64,000 nucleotides of DNA. Origin: G963667855 sp963667855. Its GTDB lineage: Bacteria > Planctomycetota > Phycisphaerae > UBA1845. The stretch covers positions 682,001 through 746,000 of the forward strand of contig CAXXKI010000004.1 of the NCBI GenBank assembly GCA_963667855.2, written 5' to 3'. Within the stretch, counting starts at the first letter, position 1; each line of letters starts with the position of its first letter. The notes under the pieces were generated by a model that was given only the letters and a program-made list of their open reading frames with translations, was not told the DNA's origin and searched no databases. The position numbers were made by a program, and so were the translations under genes. Positions 18,349 to 27,279 of this stretch are shown piece by piece.

Positions 18349-19539
18349 ATGATTCACAAACCAATCGACGAAATAACCGCTGCGGATATTCAAGCCCTCA
18401 TTGACAGCGAGGTGATGGAAAGCCGCACGATTGAATATAAACGTGATCTTCCCGGCGGATCCGAGAAAGACAAGGTTGAGTTTCTGGCCGATGTTACGGC
18501 CTTTGCCAATGCTGGCGGGGGGGATTTGGTTTTCGGAATAACCGAGGAGAACGGAAAACCGGTCGCCGCAACAGGGTTGGATATGGCCAACCTGGACGCG
18601 GAAATTCTGCGGCTGGAAAGTTTGCTTCGTAACGGAGTCGATCCACGTATTCCTGCTGTGCAAATGAAAGTAGTAACCGGTTGTGAAAAGAATCCGGTTT
18701 TAGTGATTCATGTCCCGAATAGCTGGTCGTCACCCCACATGATCACGCTGAAAGGTAGTCAAAAGTTCTACGTAAGAAACAACGGTAGAAGAGACAAGAT
18801 GGACGTAACCGAAATCCGATCTGCGTTTGCGCTATCGGATTCCATTCCGGAAAAAATACGGCGGTTTCGCGATGATCGATTGGCAAAGGTTATTTCCGGT
18901 AATACTCCAGTAAGACTCCGTGGTGAGTCAAAGATTGTTTTGCATATTATACCATTGATGTCGCTTGCAACGGACTTTGTCCTTTCACCAAGCGAACTGA
19001 AAGAACAAGGGAAGAGGTTTAGGACATTGAGGAGAAGGAGTAGTGATCCCCGGTTCAATCTCGATGGTATGATCACCGCTCACGATAGAGATGAAAAAAG
19101 CGATGCTTATCGGGAATACTGTCAAGTATTTCGTCGGGGGATGATCGAAGCCGTTTCTGGCAAATTCGTTCATGAGATTGACGGTTGTAAGGGTATACAT
19201 GGTGTCACATTTGAGGAGGATTTGATAGAGGCAATTGAAGAGTATATTAAAGCACTGCGCGGATTAAAGGTTGCGGTTCCGTACATCATTCTTCTAAGTA
19301 TGGCTGGTATGTCAGAGTGTACCATATTTACCGAACCCTCATGGGGTATTCGAACATTCGACAGGGATATGTTGATACTTCCTGATGTTCTTGTTGAGAA
19401 TTGCGGTGTTGGTATAGCACTTGTTTTGCGGCCGGTTTTTGATTCGGTTTGGAACGCAGTCGGTGTGGAGGGAAGTAGGAATTACACTGAAGAAGGGTGT
19501 TGGAAGCCGCATATGCCCTACGTTCCGTACAGCTACTAA
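18349..19539 (+). CDS. AlbA_2 (Schlafen-type) domain protein
   Basis: 396 residues. The N-terminal 130 or so form an AlbA_2 domain: 'ESRTIEYKRDLP', 'FLADVTAFANAGGGDLVFGI' and 'GLDMANLDAEILRLESLLRNGVDPRI', then 'FYVRNNGRRDKMDVTEIRSAF'. AlbA_2 domains occur in putative transcriptional regulators, RNA-cleaving Schlafen relatives and defence proteins. The C-terminal 250 residues match nothing I recognise. An 80-base gap precedes the KAP region on the same strand, and the two genes stand apart from the housekeeping genes around them. Nucleic-acid binding is inferred; catalysis is not. Confidence 0.78.
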   Translation: MIHKPIDEITAADIQALIDSEVMESRTIEYKRDLPGGSEKDKVEFLADVTAFANAGGGDLVFGITEENGKPVAATGLDMANLDAEILRLESLLRNGVDPRIPAVQMKVVTGCEKNPVLVIHVPNSWSSPHMITLKGSQKFYVRNNGRRDKMDVTEIRSAFALSDSIPEKIRRFRDDRLAKVISGNTPVRLRGESKIVLHIIPLMSLATDFVLSPSELKEQGKRFRTLRRRSSDPRFNLDGMITAHDRDEKSDAYREYCQVFRRGMIEAVSGKFVHEIDGCKGIHGVTFEEDLIEAIEEYIKALRGLKVAVPYIILLSMAGMSECTIFTEPSWGIRTFDRDMLILPDVLVENCGVGIALVLRPVFDSVWNAVGVEGSRNYTEEGCWKPHMPYVPYSY

Positions 19540-19616
19540 TCGTCTGGTTATGCGACGAGAAGATGATTTATTGGACAAACCATAGAAGCATTTAAACCCG
19601 CATTTTTGAAGGGTAC

Positions 19617-19877
19617 TTGAAAAGCAGTATGTCAGAACGTTCTTTGGTCAAGAAGGTTCGGAAACAAAACGGCACAAAACCGACGACAAAAACGGTTCGT
19701 AACAGAGAGTTAATCGACGGAGTATCACTAGCAAATGATGCAGAATACAAACAGAAGCTGGATAGTTTTAAAACGTTGGCGGGATGTGACCGTTTATGGC
19801 CTGTTATCTTTGTTAGCTATAGAGATTATAAAATCGGCAAAGTTAGTCGATTTTATTCCCGCGAACTCGGTTTATAA
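19617..19877 (+). CDS. Possible true 5' part of the KAP gene, or a small overlapping gene
   Basis: 86 codons from a TTG at 19617 (ATG at 19629) in another frame, overlapping the KAP frame by 143 bases. The first 45 residues are Lys-rich and hydrophilic ('SLVKKVRKQNG'), like the cytosolic leader that KAP proteins carry before their first helix. The tail looks random. Moving from this frame to the KAP frame needs a +1 shift, plausibly at TTTTAAAA (19768-19775). It could be a frameshift mutation, sequencing error, programmed shift, or coincidence. Confidence 0.35.
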   Translation: MKSSMSERSLVKKVRKQNGTKPTTKTVRNRELIDGVSLANDAEYKQKLDSFKTLAGCDRLWPVIFVSYRDYKIGKVSRFYSRELGL

Positions 19878-22443
19878 CAGCATTACGCAATTCGCCCCTT
19901 TGATTTTCGTTTTTGTTGTTTCGTTCTTATTTGTGTTCGCACTCGGTAAAGTATGCAAGTGGGGTTTGAAATCGGTTTGTTTTTATCCACCGTATTGGCT
20001 TGGTGTTCCAATTGGTCTTGCACTGGTTATGGTTGTTTATGCCTATTCAGCTGAGTGTAATTGGGAGCAGTCCGGTTTTGAGGTCAAGTTATTAATAACC
20101 GAGTATTGGGGGCATTTGCTTTTGGTTTTCGTGTTTGCGGTTGGCGTCTATTTGTCTTATTTTGGATTACCCAAGATTAGTATTAAGGCTAGTCAGAGAG
20201 TCATCGCGGAATCTAAATCGGAGCTACCTGTCGAATACAACGCGATCGTGGAATGGTGTTACGATGATAAGGAAGTGACCTCCGCCGATAGGGATTTTTT
20301 CGACCATGACGCAATCGCAACACGTATAGTCGGACGTTTTAAGGAAGCAATCAAAAATAAAAAATCACCGCCTACAATGGCTTTGGTCGGTCCTTATGGA
20401 TCCGGAAAGAGTACTATACGCGCGTTAGTAGAGAATCGTTTGCAGGATACGACTGACCATCCCGTAATGTGTGCTGTGAGTTTGTGGCCGTATGATTCTA
20501 CGGAAGCTGCCGTTAGTGGGATTTTGAGTACTTTGTTGGAGAAATTAGGAGAAAACGCGGACATATCTGCTTTGCGTGGGCTTCCGCGTCGATACGTGAC
20601 AGCAATTGAAGAAGTTGGAGGGAAATGGGGTAAGGTACTTCAGTGTGTACAGCTGAATCACAAACCTGAACACGTAATTAAAACGATTGACGAAATAGCG
20701 ATAGCTGTAGATCTGCACCTGCTCTTATGGATAGAAGATCTCGAAAGGTTTGCAGGCACGGAAAGATTAGAACGAACCGAAGCCGCAAGCCGGGAGAGGG
20801 AACGTTTAGGCGCCATAAGGGCTTTACTTTACTTATTAGATAATTGTGACCGCGTTTCCGTAATAGTAGCCGATACGTCGTTAGATTCACGATATGACAT
20901 ACACAAGATTGCTCGTTATATTGAAAAACCTCCAAAACTGGTACCGTATCTTGTCTATCCCATGCTTAGTGAATTCTATAAGGGATTTAAGAATGAGCGA
21001 AGTGATATAGTTTTTTTAAACGATCACGTCGACAAATTGCGAGGATCAATACTCCCAGAAGAATATGGCGATAATATGCGGTATATTTCGAGTATTACCG
21101 ATAGAACAAAACCAACTCCATTTGAAGCAATTGTTTCGCTCTTAAATACACCGCGGGAACTCAAGGCGGCGGTTCGATTGGTGCATGAAACCTGGAATAA
21201 GCTTGCAGGTGAAATCGACCAGGATGATGTATTCGCAATGACGGCTATTCGCCTTGTGGCTCCTGATGTATTTGCGATTATCGAAAGAGATATTGGTATT
21301 TTACGTGACGGCTTTAGAATGGACGGATCGATTAACGATGACCGCGCCTCCGAAGAGCATTCTTCGTATAAAGAGCTAATAAACGTAATTGGTGGTGTTA
21401 CCAATGCCGTGACAAGAGCTAATATTCTTACTCTTATTCGTTATGTATTTCCGCGATTTCCTGATTCTGATAGCCGGGAGAACCCACAAGGTTTTGCTGT
21501 TGTCACGCATGCAGATTATTGGGACCGGTATCTAGCCTTGCCTGATATTGCTGATGAAGATAGTGACCAAGCGGCACTTAAAGATATCTTGGCCTGGAAA
21601 AAAGACCGGAGTAAAGGTGTTATTGGGCGACTAGTGGATGCAGAAAAGTCGCAACAGATAGAAAGCTTTGGTCGAATGTTTGTTGCTCGCGACATGTGCG
21701 ATTTGCTTGAGGAAGTTACGAGCGAAATAGCTTCTAGAAGTAAAGCTGATTGGGAAAACAATGTATATGCGCCAGGGCATTATGCTATACACTCTATGAT
21801 GTGTAAAGCTCTTCCTTTGCCTGCGACGTTATTCGAGACAATTAAAAAATGCATTACTAATCGCACTGGTGGCGATTTGCGAGTTATCTACTCTCTATTG
21901 GATATTTTTGCGACGGACTCATTGGGGGATTTGCAACTCTTTCTTGATCGTGAGCAATGCCAAAAATTGCATGCTGAAGCATTAAGAGAGATGATGAGAT
22001 CTTTTCCTCTGGGATCGGGGGAGAAGTTAGTTAATTCATTAGACCATGCGTTTCATGAACTTGTTTTTTCTGTCGTCAAGAACTCTGGTATTGAATTCTG
22101 TGGTAGTGAGCATTTGCGTTTTGAAGGCTGGCCCGTATTTTCCGATGTGTTGCTTGATGCCGCCGAAATCAATGCAAATACAGTACTTCCGCAATTGCTA
22201 TTCCTTATTTCTAATGTAAAGAAGCAAGGTTTTGATCGAACCCAGAGAAAGGATATATACACAGCAGAATTCAGAATTAAACTAGCTCGTGAACTATTCG
22301 ATTTTGAACGCTTGGTTGCAGTGTTTGCGAAAGCAAGTACGCCGGATCGACTGGATGAACCCATGAGTGAGATGTTTTCAGTTGTTCAGGCGAAGGCTCG
22401 TAGATACTATTCAGGAGTCGAATCAGCTAGCGAAGGCAATTAG
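19735..22443 (+). CDS. Membrane-anchored KAP-family P-loop NTPase
   Basis: 902 residues. About four membrane segments fall in the first 155 residues, interrupting or preceding the NTPase core as is typical of KAP proteins. Walker A 'GPYGSGKST' is near residue 219, followed by 'AVSLWPYDS' and a Walker B-like 'LLLWIEDLERF' near 330. A long helical C-terminus (about 450-900) has no known motif. KAP NTPases are membrane-associated AAA-like ATPases, several of which are found with defence genes. The gene is more A+T-rich than its neighbours, consistent with transfer. The N-terminus is uncertain: another frame (19617-19877) looks coding just upstream and overlaps it. Confidence 0.85.
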   Translation: MMQNTNRSWIVLKRWRDVTVYGLLSLLAIEIIKSAKLVDFIPANSVYNSITQFAPLIFVFVVSFLFVFALGKVCKWGLKSVCFYPPYWLGVPIGLALVMVVYAYSAECNWEQSGFEVKLLITEYWGHLLLVFVFAVGVYLSYFGLPKISIKASQRVIAESKSELPVEYNAIVEWCYDDKEVTSADRDFFDHDAIATRIVGRFKEAIKNKKSPPTMALVGPYGSGKSTIRALVENRLQDTTDHPVMCAVSLWPYDSTEAAVSGILSTLLEKLGENADISALRGLPRRYVTAIEEVGGKWGKVLQCVQLNHKPEHVIKTIDEIAIAVDLHLLLWIEDLERFAGTERLERTEAASRERERLGAIRALLYLLDNCDRVSVIVADTSLDSRYDIHKIARYIEKPPKLVPYLVYPMLSEFYKGFKNERSDIVFLNDHVDKLRGSILPEEYGDNMRYISSITDRTKPTPFEAIVSLLNTPRELKAAVRLVHETWNKLAGEIDQDDVFAMTAIRLVAPDVFAIIERDIGILRDGFRMDGSINDDRASEEHSSYKELINVIGGVTNAVTRANILTLIRYVFPRFPDSDSRENPQGFAVVTHADYWDRYLALPDIADEDSDQAALKDILAWKKDRSKGVIGRLVDAEKSQQIESFGRMFVARDMCDLLEEVTSEIASRSKADWENNVYAPGHYAIHSMMCKALPLPATLFETIKKCITNRTGGDLRVIYSLLDIFATDSLGDLQLFLDREQCQKLHAEALREMMRSFPLGSGEKLVNSLDHAFHELVFSVVKNSGIEFCGSEHLRFEGWPVFSDVLLDAAEINANTVLPQLLFLISNVKKQGFDRTQRKDIYTAEFRIKLARELFDFERLVAVFAKASTPDRLDEPMSEMFSVVQAKARRYYSGVESASEGN

Positions 22444-22469
22444 TCGGGTTTATCCGAATTCGGTACCAA

Positions 22470-22488
22470 GGCGGGCGGGACGCCCGCC
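22470..22488. repeat. Perfect GC hairpin between convergent genes
   Basis: GGCGGGCG-GGA-CGCCCGCC, an 8-bp perfect stem in the 66-base gap between the KAP and FKBP stop codons. It may act as a bidirectional transcription barrier, though T-runs are missing. Confidence 0.6.
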
Positions 22489-22509
22489 CCCCTTGGATGT
22501 TTCTTGGTT

Positions 22510-23100
22510 TTACTTAATTTCCTTCAGCGTAACGATAAACACAATCGTGTCCGTTCCGCTTATCCCCGCTCCGGCGTTACCGTTGGAGCCGTAGCCCAGG
22601 TCGGGGGGGATTACTATCCGCCGCTGGCCTCCTACTTTCATGGTGCTTACCCCTTCGGTAAATCCCTGGATCAGTCGGCCGAGATTGAAGGTTACGTCCG
22701 TGCCGCTGTCGAACTTGGCTCCCGATTCCAGGAAACCGGCATAGTCGACAACCACATCGGCGTCGGTTGACGGAGGCATGTCGCCCGTACCCACTTCGTA
22801 GTCGTAATACTCAAGCCCGGTTCCGGTCGCGGTTAAGGATGCACCGGCCGGCAGGGTGGGTAGGGTCTCCTGGGTGGTGTAGACGCCTTCCAGGCTGCTC
22901 GATGAATCATCGGTGGTATTGTCGTCAGTTGTGGTGTCGTCCGTCGTGTCATCGGTTGTCGTGTCGTTGTTGGTGTTGTCTGTATTATCCGTATTGTCGT
23001 TGTTGGCCGCCGCTGCTACGACCAGGTTGCGGATCTCCACACAACCTGTTGACAGAAAAGTTAGCCCTACGATGCACGATATTATCAAACCAAGCCTCAT
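22510..23100 (-). CDS. FKBP-type peptidyl-prolyl isomerase lipoprotein
   Basis: 196 residues from the ATG at 23100, which has AGGAC upstream. A lipoprotein signal ends at the lipobox 'LSTGC' (Cys20). A 35-40-residue linker made almost only of Asp, Asn and Thr follows, then the FKBP domain (about 95-196): 'VVVDYAGFLESGAKFDSG', 'LIQGFTEGVSTMKVGGQRRIVIPPDLGYG' and 'IVFIVTLKEIK'. Predicted to fold exported proteins at the outer membrane or in the periplasm. Confidence 0.92.
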   Translation of the reverse strand: MRLGLIISCIVGLTFLSTGCVEIRNLVVAAAANNDNTDNTDNTNNDTTTDDTTDDTTTDDNTTDDSSSSLEGVYTTQETLPTLPAGASLTATGTGLEYYDYEVGTGDMPPSTDADVVVDYAGFLESGAKFDSGTDVTFNLGRLIQGFTEGVSTMKVGGQRRIVIPPDLGYGSNGNAGAGISGTDTIVFIVTLKEIK

Positions 23101-23440
23101 GGTTATTGTCCTCGAATACTGCCTGTGAACTATTTTTCCGATTTCTAACACTAATCAGCGGTTAGAAGTAACAAGGTCCATTGTCTCCGATATCGGTTTT
23201 GGATGCCAACTACGTAACCGAAATCGGCTCGAAATTCCTCTTTTATTAAGAGGTTATTAAGGAGTTTGATCGGTTGTGTTGCTGGTCCGGAATAGATTAT
23301 TCTGGTGTTATGGGCGGCCATTCTGGTATATTCACGGAATATTCGCCCCGGTCGGATTCGGGAAGGAAACGAGGTGGAAGCGAATAGGGTATAGAATATA
23401 ACAAATACCGAAATACTCAGGGAATACGAGGTTAAGGGTC
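23101..23440. other. Divergent promoter region, no gene seen
   Basis: 340 bases between the FKBP lipoprotein and the secreted glycoside-hydrolase-like gene. An ATATCGGTTTTGG/CCGAAATCGG near-inverted repeat lies at about 23191-23225. No riboswitch was recognised. Confidence 0.35.
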
Positions 23441-26400
23441 ATGAAAGTTTTTGCAGGCGTAACTCGAGTGTTGTTGGCTGTCGCTTTCGCATTAGTCTTT
23501 GCGAATAAGGTAAACGGTGAGAAGTTGCACTTCACCTACCTGTGGCATCTGGAGCAGCCGATTTATTGGCCCGACCAGCAGGCGTACGGCGATGACCGAT
23601 ACGAACGGGCGTGGGAATCTATCCAGCGAACAGACGGCGGGGCGGCTCATCCGGAAAATAACCTGCGGGATATCTTCGGGCTTTCCGACCGGGTGGCGGC
23701 CTACCAATACCGCTGCCGCGACTGCATCAGCATAATCAGCGGATACAGCGAGGCCGGTGCGCAAATCAGCTATTCCGGCGGTCTAATCGAGAATATCTTC
23801 AGCCTGGGAAACGCCGGGCAGCTCGGATATAGCTGGAACTGGTATTCCTCCTTGCGGGAGGCGCGCGGTTGGCCCACGGTGGGGCAGTCCAAGCCGCGAT
23901 GCGACATCGTGATTTTCCCATTCCACCATGCACTGGTTCCACTCTGCGACGAAAGTGCCGTTCGCAAGGAGATTCAACTGTACAAGGCGATTTATTCGGA
24001 AGCCTGGGGTTCTTCGCCGGGATTGTCCAAGGGTTTTTTCCCGTCGGAGATGGCTTTCAGCACCCGACTGATAAAGGTTCTGGATGAAGAGGGGATAGAC
24101 TGGACGGTGGTCAGCGGTGAGCATCTCTCGCGTTCCTGCAGCAACTTCCCGGTTATTCTGGGAACTGGTGGCATCAACTGCGATCCGCCGAACCTGGCCG
24201 ACCAGTTGAATCCGGCGCAGTCGAACTGGTATCGCGACCATATAGACCGGGGTTGTTCGCCGGCAACGGCGTATCCCTTCGGTTACACCCCGCACCGGGC
24301 GCAGTACGTTGACCCGGCCAGCGGCACGATATACGAAACGATAGTGGTGCCGGCCGCCCAGGCGATCAGTTGGGACAATGGCTATGGTACGATGGGGCTA
24401 AGTCAGTTCAACGAGTTGGAGGCGCACAATAATCCTTCGCGTCCGATGCTGGTTCTTATGGCTCACGACGGTGATAACGCCTGGGGTGGCGGATACAGCT
24501 ACTACATGGAGGCGACTCCCAATCTGGTCAATCAGGCCCAGGGAGCGGGGTATATGGCCACCGTGGTGGAGGAATACCTGGCCGATCACCCTGTGCCGGC
24601 TAATGATATCGTTCACGTGGAAGACGGTGCCTGGGTAAACGCCGACGGCGATTTCGGCTCGCCGATCATGCTTAACTGGAATTGGCCGCTGGTTAACGGT
24701 TCGGGGCAGGTGGATATTCCCAACGGCTGGGCGGAGGATGAACGCAACTGGGCGATAATCACCGCCGCTCAGAACCGGGTGGATACGGCCGAACAGATCG
24801 CCGGGGGAGTGAATATCAACAAGATTCTCCATCCCGATGGTTCCACGTCGTCGGCCGAGCGGGCGTGGCATTACTTCCTGGGGGCGCTCAACTCCGGATA
24901 CATGTATTACGGAACGGCGCTGGATATGGAGGTTAAACCGACAATCGCCTGCAACGAGGCCGTGCAGCATGCGGATGCGGTAATCGGCAATGGCTCCGCG
25001 GACGCCACACCGCCGACTATCTGGATTCCGCAGCGTCATCCGTGGAATCCCGGTTCGACCAACTTCGGCCCGCAATATGGATATACCCAATACGAATCCA
25101 ATGGCGATTTCTGGGTATGGACATTCGTTCACGACGTCTCCGGCGTGACCGGGGTTACCCTGAAGTACCGAATTGATAATGACGGAGTCAATCCGCTGAC
25201 CAGTACGGATAACGAAACTTACGCCGGCGGGGCGGAGGTTGGCTCGTGGCAGTCGTTGGCCATGACGCAAAGGTCTTTCCCCGCTTATAACTTCCACAAT
25301 GATCCGGGTATCAACTTCTTTGAAATGCCCGCGTACATAGCGGATGAGTACTACGTTGAAGTCACCGATTTGCAGAACGTGCTGGTTGACTACTACGTGG
25401 AAGCGGTTGACGGCAAGGGCGTAGTTGCCAAAAGCCCGATTCAGCACGTATACGTTGGTGAAGGCAGCGGGAACGGCGGGGATGAAGTGGTGACTACCGA
25501 TCCTGACCCGATACAGGCTGGGCAGAACGTGACTGTTACTTATGATCCGTCAGGCCGGGTGCTGGATGGGGTTTCTCCGGTTTATATACACTACGGGTTT
25601 AACGGCTGGAGTCCAACGGTCGATCCGGATGCAGAGATGACTTACAACAGTACCGATTCGATATGGGAAATCACCGTTCCGGTAATCTCAACCGCGTACG
25701 AGATGAATATAGCATTTACCGACGGAGCCGGTACCTGGGACAATAACGGCGGTACGGGAGTCGATTGGGATTTGACCGTGGTGGGAGGCGGCGATCCCCC
25801 GGTTCAGGAGGAATGGGAGATCGACGGCAGTCTTGATGCTGAAGCAACTGAGGTCGCTGCTTCAGGTGGTTTGCATCTCTACGCCGGGTTGATCGGCAAC
25901 GATTTATACGTTGCCAGCGAATCTGCCCGTAGCGGTAACGATCATTTTATCTTCGTAGCGAGTTCTCCCGGTTCGATGGGAAGTGCTCCGTGGGCGAAGT
26001 CGGGCAGTGTGGCCGGCTGGGCGGCGTTTTTAGCAAACGAGGTGGATAACAACTACAACGGCTGGTTTGACGCGGCCGGTTCAACGGAGAACGCTTCCGG
26101 TTCGGTTCTGGAGGGAAAGATCAACCTGGTAGACGAGTTTGGTTCGTTGCCGACCGAGGTCTATGTGGCGATGGGGCCATACACAACGGTTGATGGTGGG
26201 ACGCTGGTCAATAGCCTGCAGGTGCCGGCCTCTCTGGATTCAGACGGTGATCTGGAAGCAAATGAATATGTATTGGTCGATCTATGTGCGGTTACCGTAG
26301 GTAAGAGCATAGCCGACCTGAACAACGATTGCGCGTTAGATGGATGGGACGTGGTTGCTTTAGTCGAATGTCTTAATGGTCCGGACAAGGCTCCGGCCGG

Positions 26401-26497
26401 CACATGTCAGGCTGGTGTCGACGCGGACCTGGACGACGACGGCGACGTGGACCTTGATGATTATGCTGTGTTCCAGAAGGAATTTGCCGCGAACTGA
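23441..26497 (+). CDS. Secreted GH57-like glycoside hydrolase with CBM25 and dockerin-like tail
   Basis: 1018 residues. A signal peptide (about 1-26) precedes a GH57-like catalytic region starting 'FTYLWHLEQPIYWP' and containing 'GFFPSEMAFSTRLIKVLDEEGIDW', where E203 is the likely nucleophile. 'LMAHDGDNAWGG' follows near 333. At about 682-781 a CBM25-type starch-binding module shows 'YIHYGFNGWSP' and 'AFTDGAGTWDNNGG'. The last 65 residues have two Asp-rich calcium loops ('DLNNDCALDGWD', 'DLDDDGDVDLDDY') like a dockerin. GH57 enzymes act on alpha-glucans, and CBM25 supports starch or glycogen as substrate. The middle (about 520-680) is unassigned. Confidence 0.82.
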   Translation: MKVFAGVTRVLLAVAFALVFANKVNGEKLHFTYLWHLEQPIYWPDQQAYGDDRYERAWESIQRTDGGAAHPENNLRDIFGLSDRVAAYQYRCRDCISIISGYSEAGAQISYSGGLIENIFSLGNAGQLGYSWNWYSSLREARGWPTVGQSKPRCDIVIFPFHHALVPLCDESAVRKEIQLYKAIYSEAWGSSPGLSKGFFPSEMAFSTRLIKVLDEEGIDWTVVSGEHLSRSCSNFPVILGTGGINCDPPNLADQLNPAQSNWYRDHIDRGCSPATAYPFGYTPHRAQYVDPASGTIYETIVVPAAQAISWDNGYGTMGLSQFNELEAHNNPSRPMLVLMAHDGDNAWGGGYSYYMEATPNLVNQAQGAGYMATVVEEYLADHPVPANDIVHVEDGAWVNADGDFGSPIMLNWNWPLVNGSGQVDIPNGWAEDERNWAIITAAQNRVDTAEQIAGGVNINKILHPDGSTSSAERAWHYFLGALNSGYMYYGTALDMEVKPTIACNEAVQHADAVIGNGSADATPPTIWIPQRHPWNPGSTNFGPQYGYTQYESNGDFWVWTFVHDVSGVTGVTLKYRIDNDGVNPLTSTDNETYAGGAEVGSWQSLAMTQRSFPAYNFHNDPGINFFEMPAYIADEYYVEVTDLQNVLVDYYVEAVDGKGVVAKSPIQHVYVGEGSGNGGDEVVTTDPDPIQAGQNVTVTYDPSGRVLDGVSPVYIHYGFNGWSPTVDPDAEMTYNSTDSIWEITVPVISTAYEMNIAFTDGAGTWDNNGGTGVDWDLTVVGGGDPPVQEEWEIDGSLDAEATEVAASGGLHLYAGLIGNDLYVASESARSGNDHFIFVASSPGSMGSAPWAKSGSVAGWAAFLANEVDNNYNGWFDAAGSTENASGSVLEGKINLVDEFGSLPTEVYVAMGPYTTVDGGTLVNSLQVPASLDSDGDLEANEYVLVDLCAVTVGKSIADLNNDCALDGWDVVALVECLNGPDKAPAGTCQAGVDADLDDDGDVDLDDYAVFQKEFAAN

Positions 26498-26555
26498 CTC
26501 GGAGTTACACCATCCGAAGTCCGCAATGCTGGCAATTGGAAGAAGCGAAGCATTA

Positions 26556-26608
26556 GGTAAACGGTAACAAAGCCCCGATTCGCAAGGATCGGGGCTTTGC
26601 TGTTTACC
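26556..26608 (+). terminator. Strong two-part hairpin terminator
   Basis: Inner stem CAAAGCCCCGAT/ATCGGGGCTTTG (12 bp, perfect), enclosed by an outer stem GGTAAAC/GTTTACC. It lies 60 bases past the glycoside-hydrolase stop. The T-run is short, so termination is inferred from the stem. Confidence 0.75.
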
Positions 26609-26676
26609 GGCGAGGGGCAGGGCGTATCATTGGCTGGTTGGATGCCGGATGAGAATGGTGCTTGCGGAATCGTATT

Positions 26677-27279
26677 ATGTTTTTGGTAAAGCGATTCAAA
26701 TGTGCTGTGAGAAAGTGTTGGAGGCTTCTACATAAAATCTGTATCGCGGTGTTGATCGCTGCGTCAGTAGGGGCAATGGTACTTGGCGTAAGCAGTTTGA
26801 TTTACCCGGTCTACGATACCGATTCATTGTTTAATATTCGCTTAAGTCAGAGTGAGGATTCTGTACTTAGCCTGCCGAGATTCTGGATGACCGCAGAATC
26901 TGGAGTTGCCCGGTTCAAACTCGGGTATGAGAGGGTTCTCGATAAGGATGGATTTCGAGGTGAACCTGTTGGGAGGGCGGGGTTCGAGTATTTGAGTATT
27001 GGGATGTGTCGTTTTCCAGGTAGCAAGACAGAGTATATATATTGTGTTTGCACTGTTTCTTTATGGATTTTGGTGGTGCTGTTTGGATTTTATCCATTGG
27101 TCTGGCTTCTTCGTGGTCCTTTCCGGCAGGAAGTGCGGAAGTACGGTGGGCAGTGTGTGCATTGCGGTTGTGACCTGCACGGGAGACAGGCGGGTGATTG
27201 TCCGAAATGCGGAAGAGTGGTTCAGTTGAGTTCTAAAATAGTCGGCTGCGGTGGCGCATCATATCCTTCAAAACGTTAA
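26677..27279 (+). CDS. Membrane protein with C-terminal mini zinc ribbon
   Basis: 200 residues from ATG 26677; a TTG at 26662 is the alternative start. A helix at about 18-45 and another at about 127-150 flank a soluble loop. The tail carries 'CVHCGCDLHGRQAGDCPKCGR', a four-cysteine ribbon like the one on the protein at 2.8-3.6 kb. The topology, with two helices and a C-terminal Cys knuckle, fits a widespread planctomycete design with no known function. Confidence 0.6.
   Translation: MFLVKRFKCAVRKCWRLLHKICIAVLIAASVGAMVLGVSSLIYPVYDTDSLFNIRLSQSEDSVLSLPRFWMTAESGVARFKLGYERVLDKDGFRGEPVGRAGFEYLSIGMCRFPGSKTEYIYCVCTVSLWILVVLFGFYPLVWLLRGPFRQEVRKYGGQCVHCGCDLHGRQAGDCPKCGRVVQLSSKIVGCGGASYPSKR

Noticed and set aside
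24398..25447. 349-codon open frame opposite the GH57-like gene
   Set aside because: Antisense shadow; the sense frame has clear catalytic and CBM motifs.
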